Assembly (NCBI GenBank): GCA_963277665.1
Contig: OY728143.1
Coordinates: 539,558,394-539,622,393 of the forward strand
Length of the DNA: 64,000 bases
Source of the DNA: Viscum album
Taxonomy: Eukaryota > Streptophyta > Magnoliopsida > Santalales > Viscaceae
Direction of reading: 5' to 3'
Below the pieces are notes generated by a model. The model worked only from the letters and a program-made list of their open reading frames with translations. It made no database searches and was not told the origin of the DNA. Position numbers and translations under genes: made by a program. This document shows positions 49,401 to 62,075 of this stretch, piece by piece. Each line of letters opens with the position of its first letter. The first letter of the stretch is position 1.

Positions 49401-52400
49401 CATGTTCCAACCAAGAAAATCACTAAGTGATTCCCAAATTTTACATAAAAAATAAAAATATGAAACAAATTGAAATAAAAAAATTTTCACAAATAATTCA
49501 TAATGTAATTGTAATAATATATCTAAACATTATAATACCCCCAATATAATGCATTTTTGTCTAAACAATGTTCTGAGTAATCTTAACTCATGAAAACGGG
49601 TAGGTCATTATTGTCATATGACCAATTCGCACTAAAACATGTCAATGATATACCTTACACACAATTATAGTAACCAGGGAAGGGGAGTCAGTTTACCATG
49701 CAATACCATACCCCATCAATTAGTAATCTAAATTGGGATATCAGGATAAATTTCAAAATTACCCCATTCAATGACATTTGAAGGATCTACATGATAATTC
49801 TTTATCGAGAAAATATTTAACAGATCATCGATTGATTTTGAATTAGATGTTATTTCCAACTGATTTCCCCATTTTCAATTCAATACCAGATATCAAATTG
49901 TTAAATACACCTCCGTTGAACTAAGCCATCTGACCCAACTAATTTTGTATCATGAAATGATAAAATCTGTGAAAAAAATCATTATTGACAAAAATAATAG
50001 GGGCCAATGACGAGGTATGGATATGATTTATGATGCCCTGTGCTAGACCATCCTATTTCAGATCAACTATGCCATATCTATCATGTCCTTATTGTGACTC
50101 ATCACAAATAATGAACACTCTACCAAGTATTTCTTTGAAAAGGATAATGTAAATAGATTCCAATAAAGTAAATAAAAATGATCAATCATTAATGTATAAT
50201 TATTTCAATTATTATTTGAAAATATATCTAGAGGGAAATTTTTTCCCATGATTAACCAAAATAAAGCATAGAAGCTCAATCCAAATACCCGTGATCCTAT
50301 ATTACTCTATTGGGTTTTCTATCTGAATGAAGATTGTAATCCATTGTTGATTTCATGTACGAACCAAACCTCTATTGAAAAAATTAAATAAATTTTTGAA
50401 ATATAATTTTCACAAATAGAAAAAATCATGATGGGAGCCCAATGTAGTCTAACAGTCTATCAGATATAAAAGTCACCAAGCTATTCCACATTCCACATAT
50501 CCTTTATTTTTTAAAATTGATTTGATTTTTTATAATGATTATTGATAATAAAAATCTCCATCCCACTAGGAAAATATGTAAAACCAATGATCATGTATAT
50601 TTAAATATCATTCCACTACAATTAAAAAATGGGAAAATTATGAAAATAAGTAGCGCTTCATTAGTGTTCCACCTTAATTATCTCATAAATGAGATATTGT
50701 GTTATACAAATATTAAATCAACCACCACATTATTGGACACCAATAAAAATATCTATGGTCACGAAACATATTGGAATCCCTAAGGTGTATAGACAACAAT
50801 TACAAGTTTCCACATTTCACCAATACCTTTTTCAATGAATATATAACTACCCTAATTTTTCGGAATCAGAAATCTCGAATGGGAAAAAATACAAGTCAAC
50901 CATGTTCTCCCCAGCATATATGATTTTAAAAATTATTTTTCACTAAATCTATTTAACCTTGTAGATATAAATTCCCACATAAAAATATGATTCATATTTC
51001 ATCAATTATAACAACTCATTTCCACTAACCTCTTCCACATTCAATATCAACTCACCAAGAATCTCGTAACATGCTGCTCCTCAACTAATTTTGAAAATTT
51101 ATGTGGCATTAATTTTCTTACAAACACACCAGAAACAACATTCAGATGAAAATGATTGAATGAAATATCAAAATAATAAATATTAGGATAATCAACCAAG
51201 ATACTCTACCTAAGTATTATATTCTTCTGAGTAAAAATATTCTTTATACTCTTATGATCATATTAAATAATAAATAACTCCCCAAAGAGGTAGTGATGAT
51301 ATGTTTTTAGTGTGTGCATAAATATATCTAAAAAATATTGGGAGTTTTATTTTATCTCACTAGGGTTTATCTATAAATAGAAATTGGAAACAACTTCTTT
51401 CCCATGATTCAGCACACATCCAAAACCCAAACCAAAAGCATGGAATAAAAAATAATAAACTGATCTCATTTGGAGATGAATCAAAATAGGTTATTAATTC
51501 AATATCACCTTTATATCCTCAAATTATGATTGGAAATTATTATTCATTTCATAAAAACACCATTATGTGTAATAGTTGTCATTGATGTTGTGATCTCATA
51601 AAAATCATGATTAAAAGTCCTATATAAATTATTATAACCCACAATGTTGTAGATAATAATCACATTTTATGTCTACTCCCATGATATAAAATATTTTATT
51701 TTCTATTGATACACCAAGGCAACCCTATCATATAAGACATTCTACTATATATTTCAATTCCTAGATAAGAAACCAAAATTTCGAAACATACTAAATACAT
51801 GATGTTACATTAGGATTTGAGTAATGATATCCAAATGGTATGTATTCTACTCCAAAGATATATATTACACAAAAATATCATTGATGAACATAATAAAAAT
51901 AGTTTCTAAGAACATATATTAAATCCATTTCGTATAATCCATAAATAACATAGTAGTATTAGTGAAATTTTTGTCAATATATAGATACTTAAAATTCCCA
52001 TACATACTCCTAAACACTATCTTAGATATATATTATTCTCAGGAACTAAAGTAGTGGCACGACAACCTAATTTCAATATTTAAAATGCATCAAACTAATC
52101 TATTATGGATATAGAGAACATCTATTTGGGGAAATGATAGATGTTCTTAATATACAACTACTTAAACATTTGATAATTCTTTCTATTAAAATGTATCATG
52201 TACCCTATATTTGAATGTTTGACATGGGTAGGTAGTGGGGAAATAATATGATGAATAAATTCCAAAGCCTCTATGTCCCAGATTTGACATTATGTTCCAA
52301 TTACTTAGTATGTTTCATTGAATAATGTTCAATATAAATTGGAATTATACCATCAAGCATGTCAATAGTAATATCAACCTCTTAATGTTAATATAAACCA

Positions 52401-53000
52401 TAAAATTCATCTGGAATGATCTTGTAGTGTGAACATAATACTTTTTGAAGAAGGAATCCCAGAGAGTGGTAAAAACATCCATAAGAATCTATGAATAGGT
52501 TCCCAATATCACCACAAAATATTGAACAATAGGTAAAACCATTCCATATTTATAGTCCCATGTACCATAAAATTCTTGAGTGACCCCATGAGAACATACA
52601 AACTAATTCTAATGGTGATAATAGTCTATCTGAGCATTTATGGTAATCATATTATCTTATCAACTTATTAGTATAATTATTTAAATATTGATAAAAATAA
52701 TGACCCATTTGACTTTGAAGTCATATGTGAATTGTTGGAAGATAGTAAAATTAAGACATTGCGTAGACCAAATTCCAAAAGGAATGGAACATAACATAAA
52801 GAACTATATAATTTCTGACCATATGCCCAAAAGATCAACTAATTTAGATTATAAAAATGAAAGAGTAGAACTATAAAAATATAGCACCATTAATGAGAAA
52901 ATAAACAGCATAATTATATAATTAACAGACCATAAATTAGATTCCATTGGTTAATAGGAAATTTCATAATGTTATATCATTTAATGTAATTTGTAACATA
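49401..53000. other. AT-rich sequence, no gene recognised
   Basis: I found no domain, terminal repeat or RNA gene. Several short open frames (50535-50783, 52688-52876) lack motifs, initiation context or codon bias and are treated as chance. The stretch may be decayed retrotransposon sequence, but no motif proves it. Confidence 0.4.
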
Positions 53001-54720
53001 TAGTTCAAGGAATATTGATTCCATGTTCTTTTGTTTATATTCATTTACACATGAATGTATATAATTTTTATTCGTTATATCTGTGGTTTGATGTATATAT
53101 ATTATTGTTAGCTTAAGGTGTTATTATTCTTTCGCTATTCGGTAATTGTTACGTGGTTAATTTTTTTTATAAATTCATTATTCCATATTGATGGAATGGA
53201 TTGTTTTACATGGATGCATGAATAGATTTTGGCTCATGGTGGTAGTCTAACATCATGATTTATGTAAATTCTTTCCATGTGATACTATTATTTATTTTTT
53301 CATTGAAATGTGCATTTCCAACTATGGTTCTCTTGATATGGGTTGGTAGAGAACATGGGTTTGTTATTAAGGACACATCGATTGACCCTCGTTATCAGGT
53401 AGTAATACAATGATGTATTGGGGAAGCGATATCTTAAGATTCTCTGGAATAGGATATACCAGGGTCATTCTTTATAATCATGAGTGATACATGTTCCATA
53501 ATGGAATATTGAGGTTGGAACTATTGGATATGTGGCTAAAAAGGACTCAGGTGATACTCAACCCCATATTTTCAATTCCCATGATGGACTCATGATAAAC
53601 CATGACTATAGCGATATTGGAACATTCATAAGATTTCCAGGAATGAGCATGGTGTTATAGAATAAATTAAAGGATATACATCAGTGAAACCTTCAGGATG
53701 GACTTAGACTCCTAAATTATATAAGATTTAATTGTATTGAATGACTGCTTTGGATAAATTGATTATGATATACTTTTTTCTACAATTTATATTATATCAA
53801 GAACTTGTGACTTTTCTATTTATCTTGTTAGGATACTAATGTGATAGAATGGCAATTTTACCCTATTCCTATGAATAAGACTTAGGTGTGAACCTTTCTG
53901 TGTATCCTTGTTAGTTATGGAACTACTACACATACAATGATTTCCTTGGTACATTCTTCTAAATTCCGGATTATTCCAGAGAAATTGGTATGGGAAAGTT
54001 GTATGTTTAGGAATCCTGAAGAATATTCTATTACTACCTTGTTACCACTAACCAATAATTTTATATTGTTATATTCAAAGTTTATATTACATTTTAAAGA
54101 TTGGGCTAGACTCTAGTGGTGGAGTCCTATAATGATTAATATCTGACACCCTACTTGGGGAGCCATTGCATTAGGGTACCTAAGTAGACCTTTCTTGTTC
54201 GCAGGACTGCATTACATCATTAATTTCGTTTGTTGCACTATTTAAACATAGATGTTCATAGCGAAGGACTATGTTGGTGATGTGGATTCTTATGGAGACT
54301 CTGTTTAGTATTTTCTATCCTTTATTTACTGATGTACTATGTTGTCATGCATGCTATATTATTTCGAACATTTAGTTGTGTCATCACCATGACATGCACT
54401 CATCTATTGTCTAATCTAGTATTTGGACATTTTTAGTAAATTGTTAATTATTGTATTCTACAAATTTTCAAACACTAATTATTATTTCTGTTGATTTTTT
54501 ATGATTCTTCTATCTAATATATTTTTATTAATTGTGCATACTCTATTATATGAGGGCATAGTCTCCCCAAATACACATTATATGCCCTCGCTGCTAGTCA
54601 ACAGCCTCTAGCGTTATGAGATATTTATTTAAATACATTTGACCCACCATTCTATCAACCATCAAAGAGGTTGGATTGGTTGGGATTTTCAAAAGTTGCT
54701 TCACAGGTTATACTTTACCA
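53001..54720 (+). repeat. E6 5' LTR remnant
   Basis: The segment near 54500-54720 parallels the end of the E6 3' LTR near 58870-59100: a CTAGTxxAxxxxCxxxAGCCTC phrase followed by CATTTGA, then a GGTTGG(A/G)TT-rich stretch. It also shares GCTGCTAGTC and ATGCCCTC with the solo LTR at 25121, in the plus orientation. The LTR start was not found, and the part left of about 54100 is assigned only by length. Confidence 0.45.
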
Positions 54721-55650
54721 TAATATTACTTTTTTGGGTTCGTAGATATGAGACTAGGAATGTGTCAGCTCTTGGTTAATATTCGTACTTGGGACGGATC
54801 ACCCCATGTAGGGAAATTGACTAAGTGGCCAGGGCTAGGAATTTATGTTCAGAATTTTCGATATTATAGTTGATAAGATTTTAGTCAAGTGATTGGTGTA
54901 ATGTCATTTGGTAATAGATTTATGGAGTTTATGGTATTTTACCATTTTCAAGTTAAGTAAGGATAAACAATATAATACATCATTTTAGGCACATATTAAT
55001 TCTCATTTGATGTATAATTAAATTTCATGTCGTTTAATTTTAGTATTCATATTGATTAAAATCATGTTCCATGAATATATGACTTCACTTGTATTTATTT
55101 ATCATGAATGGTCAGATAAAAAGATTAGTGAAATATTTGGAATTCTATCCTATTTACATCCTTCTTTTTTACTAGGATGTTGGACTTTTATCATTTTTTT
55201 TGTGATTATTATAATGTCTTGGTGATTAAAATTCCATGCTTCATTGATTATAACATGTTTATCTCTATTAGGAGCTTGTAGAGAAATGCTAGCAAGTTTG
55301 ATATGTAATTTATTTCTATTACAAGAAATTAGTTTTTATAATAAAATTGGATCCATATTCCACCAATAAATTTTATGGATGATTTATAGATAGTTAGATG
55401 GTCGCCCATATGAATGGATGGTTGAACATGTGCATGTTGAATTATGAGATTCTTTTATTTGTTAAGGGTTTGCAATTATAACCTTTTATGGTGTCCTATT
55501 TTTAAAAAACATTTGGTAAGGATAGATAATTCTTTCTTATGTTTTCTGGGGATGGAAGTGTGGATATTTTCCGTAGGATCAGTTATATTTTAGTAATGTA
55601 TTAGATGATCATCCTTTGATCCTAGTGAAATATCCTACTATTAAACATTG
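54721..55650 (+). other. E6 gag/protease interval, unreadable
   Basis: This is where gag and protease of E6 should lie, between the LTR remnant and RT. I could not find a zinc knuckle, DSG motif or capsid phrase in any frame. Confidence 0.35.
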
Positions 55651-56350
55651 TTTGGTCGATGCTTTTTCTTCTTAAGGGGATAGATCATGGTTGGTATCCA
55701 CCTTGGAACATAAAATCATTGATAATTACATTAGTTTTCTTTCTATTTTCTATAGTTTGGGTGTTGTTTTCACTTCCTGGACTCTCTGTATCCAATGAAA
55801 ACATATTCAAATGGGTGGGAATGATTATATGGTCATTATTCATATGTTTCAATGTTTTGTTCACAACATGGAGGAATGCCACATGTTTGTTTATAGTGAA
55901 TTTGATCTATCATGCTTGTAAGCAGCTAGATTATCACCTATTTCAGTGGCTGGGACACTCTAAAGGAGGAGAGTGTTGTGTTAAACCTAGTAAATGTGTC
56001 CTTCCATGTGGACGAAACAAAACCCAATAGTACCATTAGTGAATGGTTGGGTTGAATTAAATTATTTGAGAATTGGGATCATTAAAATATGATATCCTTT
56101 CTCAGCAACGAGATGTTGGTGTGGTTTATTGTGTATGAAACATTTGAGTGACGATGATTATCATAGGTGGACTATGGTTGTTAATCTTGAATGATTAGGG
56201 GATTCCTCAGGTGGAAATGGCTTAGAGATTTTTTAATGACAGTGCATCAACAAGTGAAAATGAGTTTCTTCCAATGCGAGTCGAAAATTTGTGGGTTGAT
56301 TATTATTCCTTGGAGTTTGGGTTAGTTTACTTCAAACCATTCAATCCACA
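55650..56350 (+). pseudogene. E6 reverse transcriptase relic
   Basis: Around 55790-55860 a plus-strand frame reads YPMKTYSNG then LYGHYSYVSM, matching the family's DxPKTAFRTRYGHYEFLVM. Near 56265-56330 the nucleotides TGCGAGT followed by TTGTGGGTTGATT and CCTTGG align with the KCEFWL...FLGHVVS segment. The rest is shifted and full of stops. The 123-codon open frame at 55659-56030 overlaps it in a different frame and is not a gene. Confidence 0.5.
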
Positions 56351-57239
56351 TAGTATATTCTTATTATCAATGAGCATTCCCCCAATCGTGAAATTATCTA
56401 CATACAATGATAGAGGGTCGGTCTGACACCATGCTAATTTGTTATATCCATTGGGCTAGTTTGATTAGTTCAATTTCGGTATTACATGATAAATGCATGG
56501 TTCTAATCAAATTGTAGATAGACATGAATGGCCCACAGATTCCCATGTAGGAATACATTGAATTAACTATTGTACTCAAAATATTTCATTTTAATTGATA
56601 GTCAGTCGATGGTTCTCTGCTATCAGTGAATGCTTTGTTATGAATGGCTTGTCTGTGTATGAATGTCTCACTCATAACGATTTATTGTGGATCACCTAAG
56701 GATAGTTCGTTATAATAATATATTGGTAATTATAGGTTATCATAGACTACTAATTCATCTTGGTGATGCTTAAATAAAGGAACATCACCAAAATCTAGGT
56801 ATGGAATTCCGTGGAAAGGTTTAGGTTGAATGCGAAATACATCTGAAGAAGAAATTATAGTTCAGTTTGTTAAAACAGCAGCTATATAATCTGAGCATCT
56901 TCTAAAATAATCGGTTGAAGTGTTTAGACATTTTTTCTCTCATGTTCAATGGAGGAATCAAGGATGGATCGTTTCTATCATGTCATCAGGTCTGAAGAGT
57001 GTGGTTGGTGTCGGAACTAGATTTTTATGAAAATATTGCTCGACTTGTGCTTTTAGGTTGTTGGGAAATCTACCTTTTTACACATTTCATAAAGCATTCA
57101 AGAAGCATCCAGAAAACACAAAAGGGAGTGTATGGTTGGAAATATTTATGGTGGAAGTATTAATCACATATAAGATCCCCCTTTCTAATGTTAAATAATA
57201 AGGTATGAAGTATCTTTGTTCAGATGTTTAATGAGATGA
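56351..57239 (+). other. E6 RNase H/integrase interval, unreadable
   Basis: By position this should be RNase H and the integrase core, between the RT relic and the integrase C-terminus. No catalytic motif could be recognised with confidence. Confidence 0.4.
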
Positions 57240-57485
57240 TGTTATGATCATGTATCTAGCTCAACGGGTTCATGTATGGGCCACCATTGTGTTTCGACTA
57301 AAAAAATATTTTTGGGTTATATGATAATTTCTTATATGATACTTTTCAAATCAATTCTTTAAGGATATTTTTATGATTAGAAATGTAAAACGACCTATTG
57401 TTTGAGACATCATGACCCTTGTAGATCATATAATGGTTATGTCTTCTCTGAAGGCTTCTCATGGATGAGATATTATTATGTGGGA
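57240..57485 (+). pseudogene. E6 integrase C-terminus and chromodomain relic
   Basis: The plus strand reads YLAQRVHVWATIVFRLKKYF near 57255-57315, matching the LPPxLARVHNVFHVSMLKKYI link. About 100 bases on, DHIMVMSSLKASHG and IIMWEG parallel WRNHxVEEASWExEEDM of the chromodomain at nucleotide level. It ends a few bases before the polypurine tract and LTR at 57490, as expected. Stops are present. Confidence 0.6.
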
Positions 57486-57489
57486 AGGT
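57480..57489 (+). promoter_or_regulatory. E6 polypurine tract
   Basis: GTGGGAAGGT directly precedes the LTR start TGTAACATCCC. Confidence 0.65.
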
Positions 57490-59150
57490 TGTAACATCCC
57501 AAATTGTTATCTAGACTAAAATGTTTAGGGTATTATACAATTTTTCTTTTATTGCATTGGCCATTATTAAAACCCCGTTTCAAGAACAAAATTTTGGATG
57601 TATGAACCCTTTAATGTGATGAATTTTTTTTAAATAAATTAAATATAATTAATTTCAGTTAAAAAAATTGAAATAAGAAAATTTGAAAAATGAAGATAAA
57701 CTAAATTAAAACAATGTTTTAATATTAATAATAATATTATTATATTAATAATTATTGGTTATAACTATTAATGTGGTTTATTAATATTATTATCATTATT
57801 ATCATTATTTTTTTTAATATAACCAACAGGGTCCCTCCTATTTCCTTCCACGTCCATAGTGCACCCCCATCTCCACACACCTCCCTAGTTGACCCATGTT
57901 TTGTGACACCCTCCTGTAATAATGAAATCCTACTCCAATCCTCCTTGTGTTGCACAAGAGACCCTTGGGTGGACCCCTACAATGCACACCCTAGTTTTCT
58001 AGTGACCGTCTCAGCTGAACCCATTGGACTCATGACCCCCTATAGATAGTACCCCATATCCTTTGGATATTGTATATGATCACTTTCTTCCTCATTTCTG
58101 AGTAATTCTTCATGGATCCGGTGACATATTTCCTTTTTACATAATATTATACTTGTTTTCGGTGGTTTTTGTTGATCCATATCACCATGATCTACTTCAT
58201 TGAAAACCAAAGGTTAGGGTTCAATTGCCTTTTTATATCTCTTGTAATATTAGGGTATCAATATGTCGACTGTGACTCAATTTTTTGTATACCATCATCT
58301 ACTACCGAAGGAGAAGCGATTTGGGGTAGATTCGGTCTAACGATGTCAATTTGAGGTAAGGTTCTAAACCAGTAGTTTGTTTTTTACGACCCAATATTAG
58401 GTATAATGGTGTATTTGAGTTGCTGTTATATTATTAGAGTTGTGTGGGTACAATTACTCATTAATTTATGGAAGCATTATTTTAATATTTAGTTTTGTAC
58501 AATGATATATAGTGAACATGCATATACATAATATATGTTTATCTATAATGTTATGTGTTTTTTATTGTGGGTTGGTTGCGAGGGGTCACCACAAATTTCA
58601 TCAACTATTGGTTATTAAATAAATTACACCTTGAGGAATTGTAAGATCCGATATCATCATTTCATGTTTGGATCACGAATTCGGGTTGTTTTATAAGAAA
58701 AATAATGAAATATGTATTTTTTATGCACATTTCTTATACTTATGATTACACATCATGTACCTGGGTACTGCGTGCGGCCATATAGTAGATGTGTATCGAC
58801 CATGTAAAAGGAAATGTGGTGACTTGGATGACCTTCTTCAGTTGGGAGCCTACGGAAGATAATACACATCATGTACATTAAATGAGCACACCTTTTATTT
58901 TTCATTTTATTTGTAAAATTGGAGTGCGTTTACATTTCATCTTCGTAAACACATTCATCTAACCATAGTTTGTACCATAGCCTCATATAATGACTGATGA
59001 ATATCAAACCCCTCATGATTCTCCATTTGAGCGCCAACCAAGACATCGTTGGGTTAGTTGGAATCCCACTGGTTAGTTATCAATTCTCATAAAGCTTTCC
59101 ATCCCGATTCCTCTTCTCATGAGTTATCCAAGGTTGGTAATTTTAAATAT
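57490..59150 (+). repeat. E6 3' LTR
   Basis: The LTR starts TGTAACATCCCAAATTG, the usual TG terminus of this group. It is GC-richer in its middle (57830-58030 and 58730-58870). Its end is placed near 59100-59150 by similarity to the 5' LTR remnant; the exact terminus was not seen. The overlapping open frames at 57752-57955 and 57771-58049 are on opposite strands inside the LTR and have no domain support. Confidence 0.65.
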
Positions 59151-59467
59151 TTTGGTATTTCTAAGTCGTTCTAGGCCAATTTAAGGGTCAACGTTTAGGT
59201 ATATTGATCATATGATAATGAGGTAGGTGGTTTGTTCCTTTTTTTAATCTTGAATTAAATATGCTAAAATTGACGCATAACCACATGTGGGGTATTTCAT
59301 TATTGGTAATTTAATCATATATTTCACCTTATATGTTTTAATTTATTGAAAAGGGGTTGTTTCATATGAGTAAGGTTATATTCCTTATTTACGGGACAGC
59401 CCATGGGTTTGTTTTCTTTATTTTGCGGGTTTATAATCATTTTTATAAGGTTTCCTTTGAGGTGTAC
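59151..59467. other. Spacer between E6 and E7
   Basis: About 300 bases with no recognisable feature precede the E7 LTR. The minus-strand open frame at 59324-59674 crosses the LTR edge and is not a gene. Confidence 0.5.
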
Positions 59468-61300
59468 TGTAACACCCCGAGATTTTATGAAAAATATTAT
59501 TTTTAATTTCATTAATGTCTTGTACGCTACATCAAAATGATCTTGCACAACACGCATCCTTGACTTGCCTTGCATTACACACAATCGAGACCTTCCTTGA
59601 TAGCGTGTGTAGTACGCAATACCGAGTTTCACTGAACAACGATATGCTATTAAAATATTATTAAAACTAGCCATTATGAATAGTAATAACTACTTTTTGA
59701 AATTTTGTAAATTTTTATTTTTCAAAATGGACTTCATTTATGGATTCAGAATATCGAAATTAGCTTACGGTAAAATTTTGGTACTTTTCGGATAACTTTC
59801 ATTTTCTGATGAATAGTGAAAATTACTAAATTTTAATTAAAAACATCTTTTTAAATCGAAATAATTAATAGTGATAAATTATTAATTTGAGTGGTTTTAA
59901 AGTATATTTAGAATATATTTTTACAATTCAATACAATGTTGGTCATTGGATGTAATTTCACATTTACACCAGACAAAAACAAGAGTTAATCTTTTGATAG
60001 TTATTATCTCTTAAAAACACGCTATTTGTTGTGACAACGGAAATTAATTATAAAATTAATTAATGAAACTTATATGTTGGGAATTTTGTAAAATAGATAT
60101 CAATTTTGAATTCAGAATATCAATTATAGCTTAGGGTGAAATTTTGGCATTTTTCTGAAAAACATCAATTTTTGATGAATAGTGAAACCACTAAGTGGTA
60201 GGTTAAAAACTGAATTTTGCATAAAACATAATTTTACCGCTTTTGTGAATGGAATTTCGAAAATCCGACAGACACGGTTGATATCAGTAAGTAAAATGTG
60301 GTTCAATGAGATAAAAATAATTTTTTGGTGAATAATAATGTTTTACTTTTTTTACCGCGGTTAATAGTAAATAGGGTAATTAAGAGTAAATATGATATTA
60401 TTATTATCCTAAAACATGTCCTAATTCTATTTGATAAGTGTAATTCGACCAAAACAACCTTATGAATATAATATGACCATTTAGATCCACTTGATTTAGA
60501 TTATGACATTTAATATTATTTTATTTAATGTATAGTTAAAATAGTTAAAATCAAAGTTTAATAAGTAAATAATTTTTAATATGGGGTTATACATAAGAAT
60601 AATTCGACTATAAATATTCATTAGAAAGCTAAAAAGCTTTCTTACATAATGTTATTTTATTTCTAATTTTTAGACATTAAATAATTTAAATTATTTATGA
60701 CACAATGATGATGCAGTAATTATCTTATCAATGAAATATTGACATAATTGATGTTATAAACATCAAAATAAATGTAATTTGAGACTTTTAATTAATTACA
60801 CTAATTTTCATGGTTACTATGATATATTAGTGTTGATTTAATCAACTTTTTTTGAAAATATAATTCGGTTATGACTTTCACAAATTAATATATCAAATAG
60901 TGTCAAAATTGACACAAAATAGTTTTTAAATCGAATATTATATTATTAATTGTTATTTTGTTCCTAAAAATATAAGGTTCGGCCAAATGAATTAGATAAG
61001 GATATATATATTAATAATAAACAATTTGGGGTACGTTTGTCATGTTATATTATGTGTATTAACCATATAGTGTAAGAAAACAAAAAGACACTGTAAAAGT
61101 TAAATTATTTATTTTAAAGTTAAATCTAATTTATAAGGTTAAATTAATAACCTAAACTTGTCTAAATCCTATTTGTTGATAGGATTTTGACCCATCCCCA
61201 CTTTAGCTTCGAAATAAGACCCTTTGGAACCATTATAAACTGAATTTTACATTAATATAAAATAATATTTTGAGATATTCCTAAGGTGCCCCTCTCCTAC

Positions 61301-61310
61301 CTTATAAAAG
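61301..61310 (+). promoter_or_regulatory. E7 LTR TATA box
   Basis: CTTATAAAAG is followed by GACACCTCCTCCCTCTCTTCC, a typical plant Pol II core promoter with pyrimidine-rich start region about 25-35 bases downstream. The E2 5' LTR has the same arrangement. Confidence 0.85.
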
Positions 61311-61609
61311 GACACCTCCTCCCTCTCTTCCTCACACAACTTTGAGCCTTCATGCTCGGCCAAACCCTGCCAAAATCTTTTATCCACTTACCTAGAAACA
61401 TCCTATAGGTTCTGGTATTCCTCAAAGACCAATTTTAGTGCCCTAAGAGGAGGTCTCAAAGAGTCGCTTCAAAGAAGAGGTAATTTCTGTTACCAATTCT
61501 TTCACCTTAATTTCTTCTTCCAATTATTTTCTTAGGTTGTCTCATTATTAAGTAATAACATCAGTATCACTCATATACTGATATGTTATTATAAGTATTA
61601 AACAATCCT

Positions 61610-62075
61610 AATTCACCATCTATCCATCCTACGGAAAACAAAATCACCGCGCGTGCATACGTACGGAATACCGTCTCCACGCCGTGGTGTAATTTTTTTT
61701 TTCCACCAACACCTTACATGGATGGGTATTATGGTGTAATGAATAACTATACATAGTTATTATAACATCATAATGATTCTGATATATTGTATCATACACT
61801 CCAATTCAATTCAATAATTATGGAAATGATATCATCGCTCGTGCGTACGTACGGACTACCGTCTCCACGACGCGATGAGATTTATTCTCCATGTTAACCA
61901 TTTAAGAATGATTATAAAGTATATATAAGAAATAATAATGAAATATATGACATTATAAAGCTACTGTATTTATTTGTATATATATGTATGTCATCTACTT
62001 AATTCCACTCAATTCAATAAGGAAACGAAAACAGCGTTCATGCGTACGTACGGCCTACCGTCTTCATGAACGGTG
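61610..62075 (+). repeat. E7 tandem array of three dyad units
   Basis: Units of about 190 bp repeat three times, with dyads at 61649-61684, 61837-61872 and 62036-62071. Each dyad is 36 bases: an outer arm of 5-7 bp, a core close to CGTACGTACGG, NNTACCGTCTC, and the second arm. Outer arms are GCGTG/CACGC, TCGTG/CACGA and GTTCATG/CATGAAC. A smaller inner pair ACGG/CCGT could close a four-base loop in RNA. Each unit also has an AATTCA-rich lead-in. The array lies 340-770 bases downstream of the TATA box, so it should be transcribed. Confidence 0.85.

Noticed and set aside
55659..56030. Longest plus-strand open frame in the E6 region, with hydrophobic segments, considered as a membrane protein gene.
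   Set aside because: It overlaps a recognisable but frame-shifted reverse transcriptase; the hydrophobic residues come from reading T-rich DNA in the wrong frame.
57771..58049. A 92-codon open frame with proline-rich middle, considered as a small host gene.
   Set aside because: It falls inside the E6 LTR and begins with a run of ATT repeats; no domain or splice pattern supports it.
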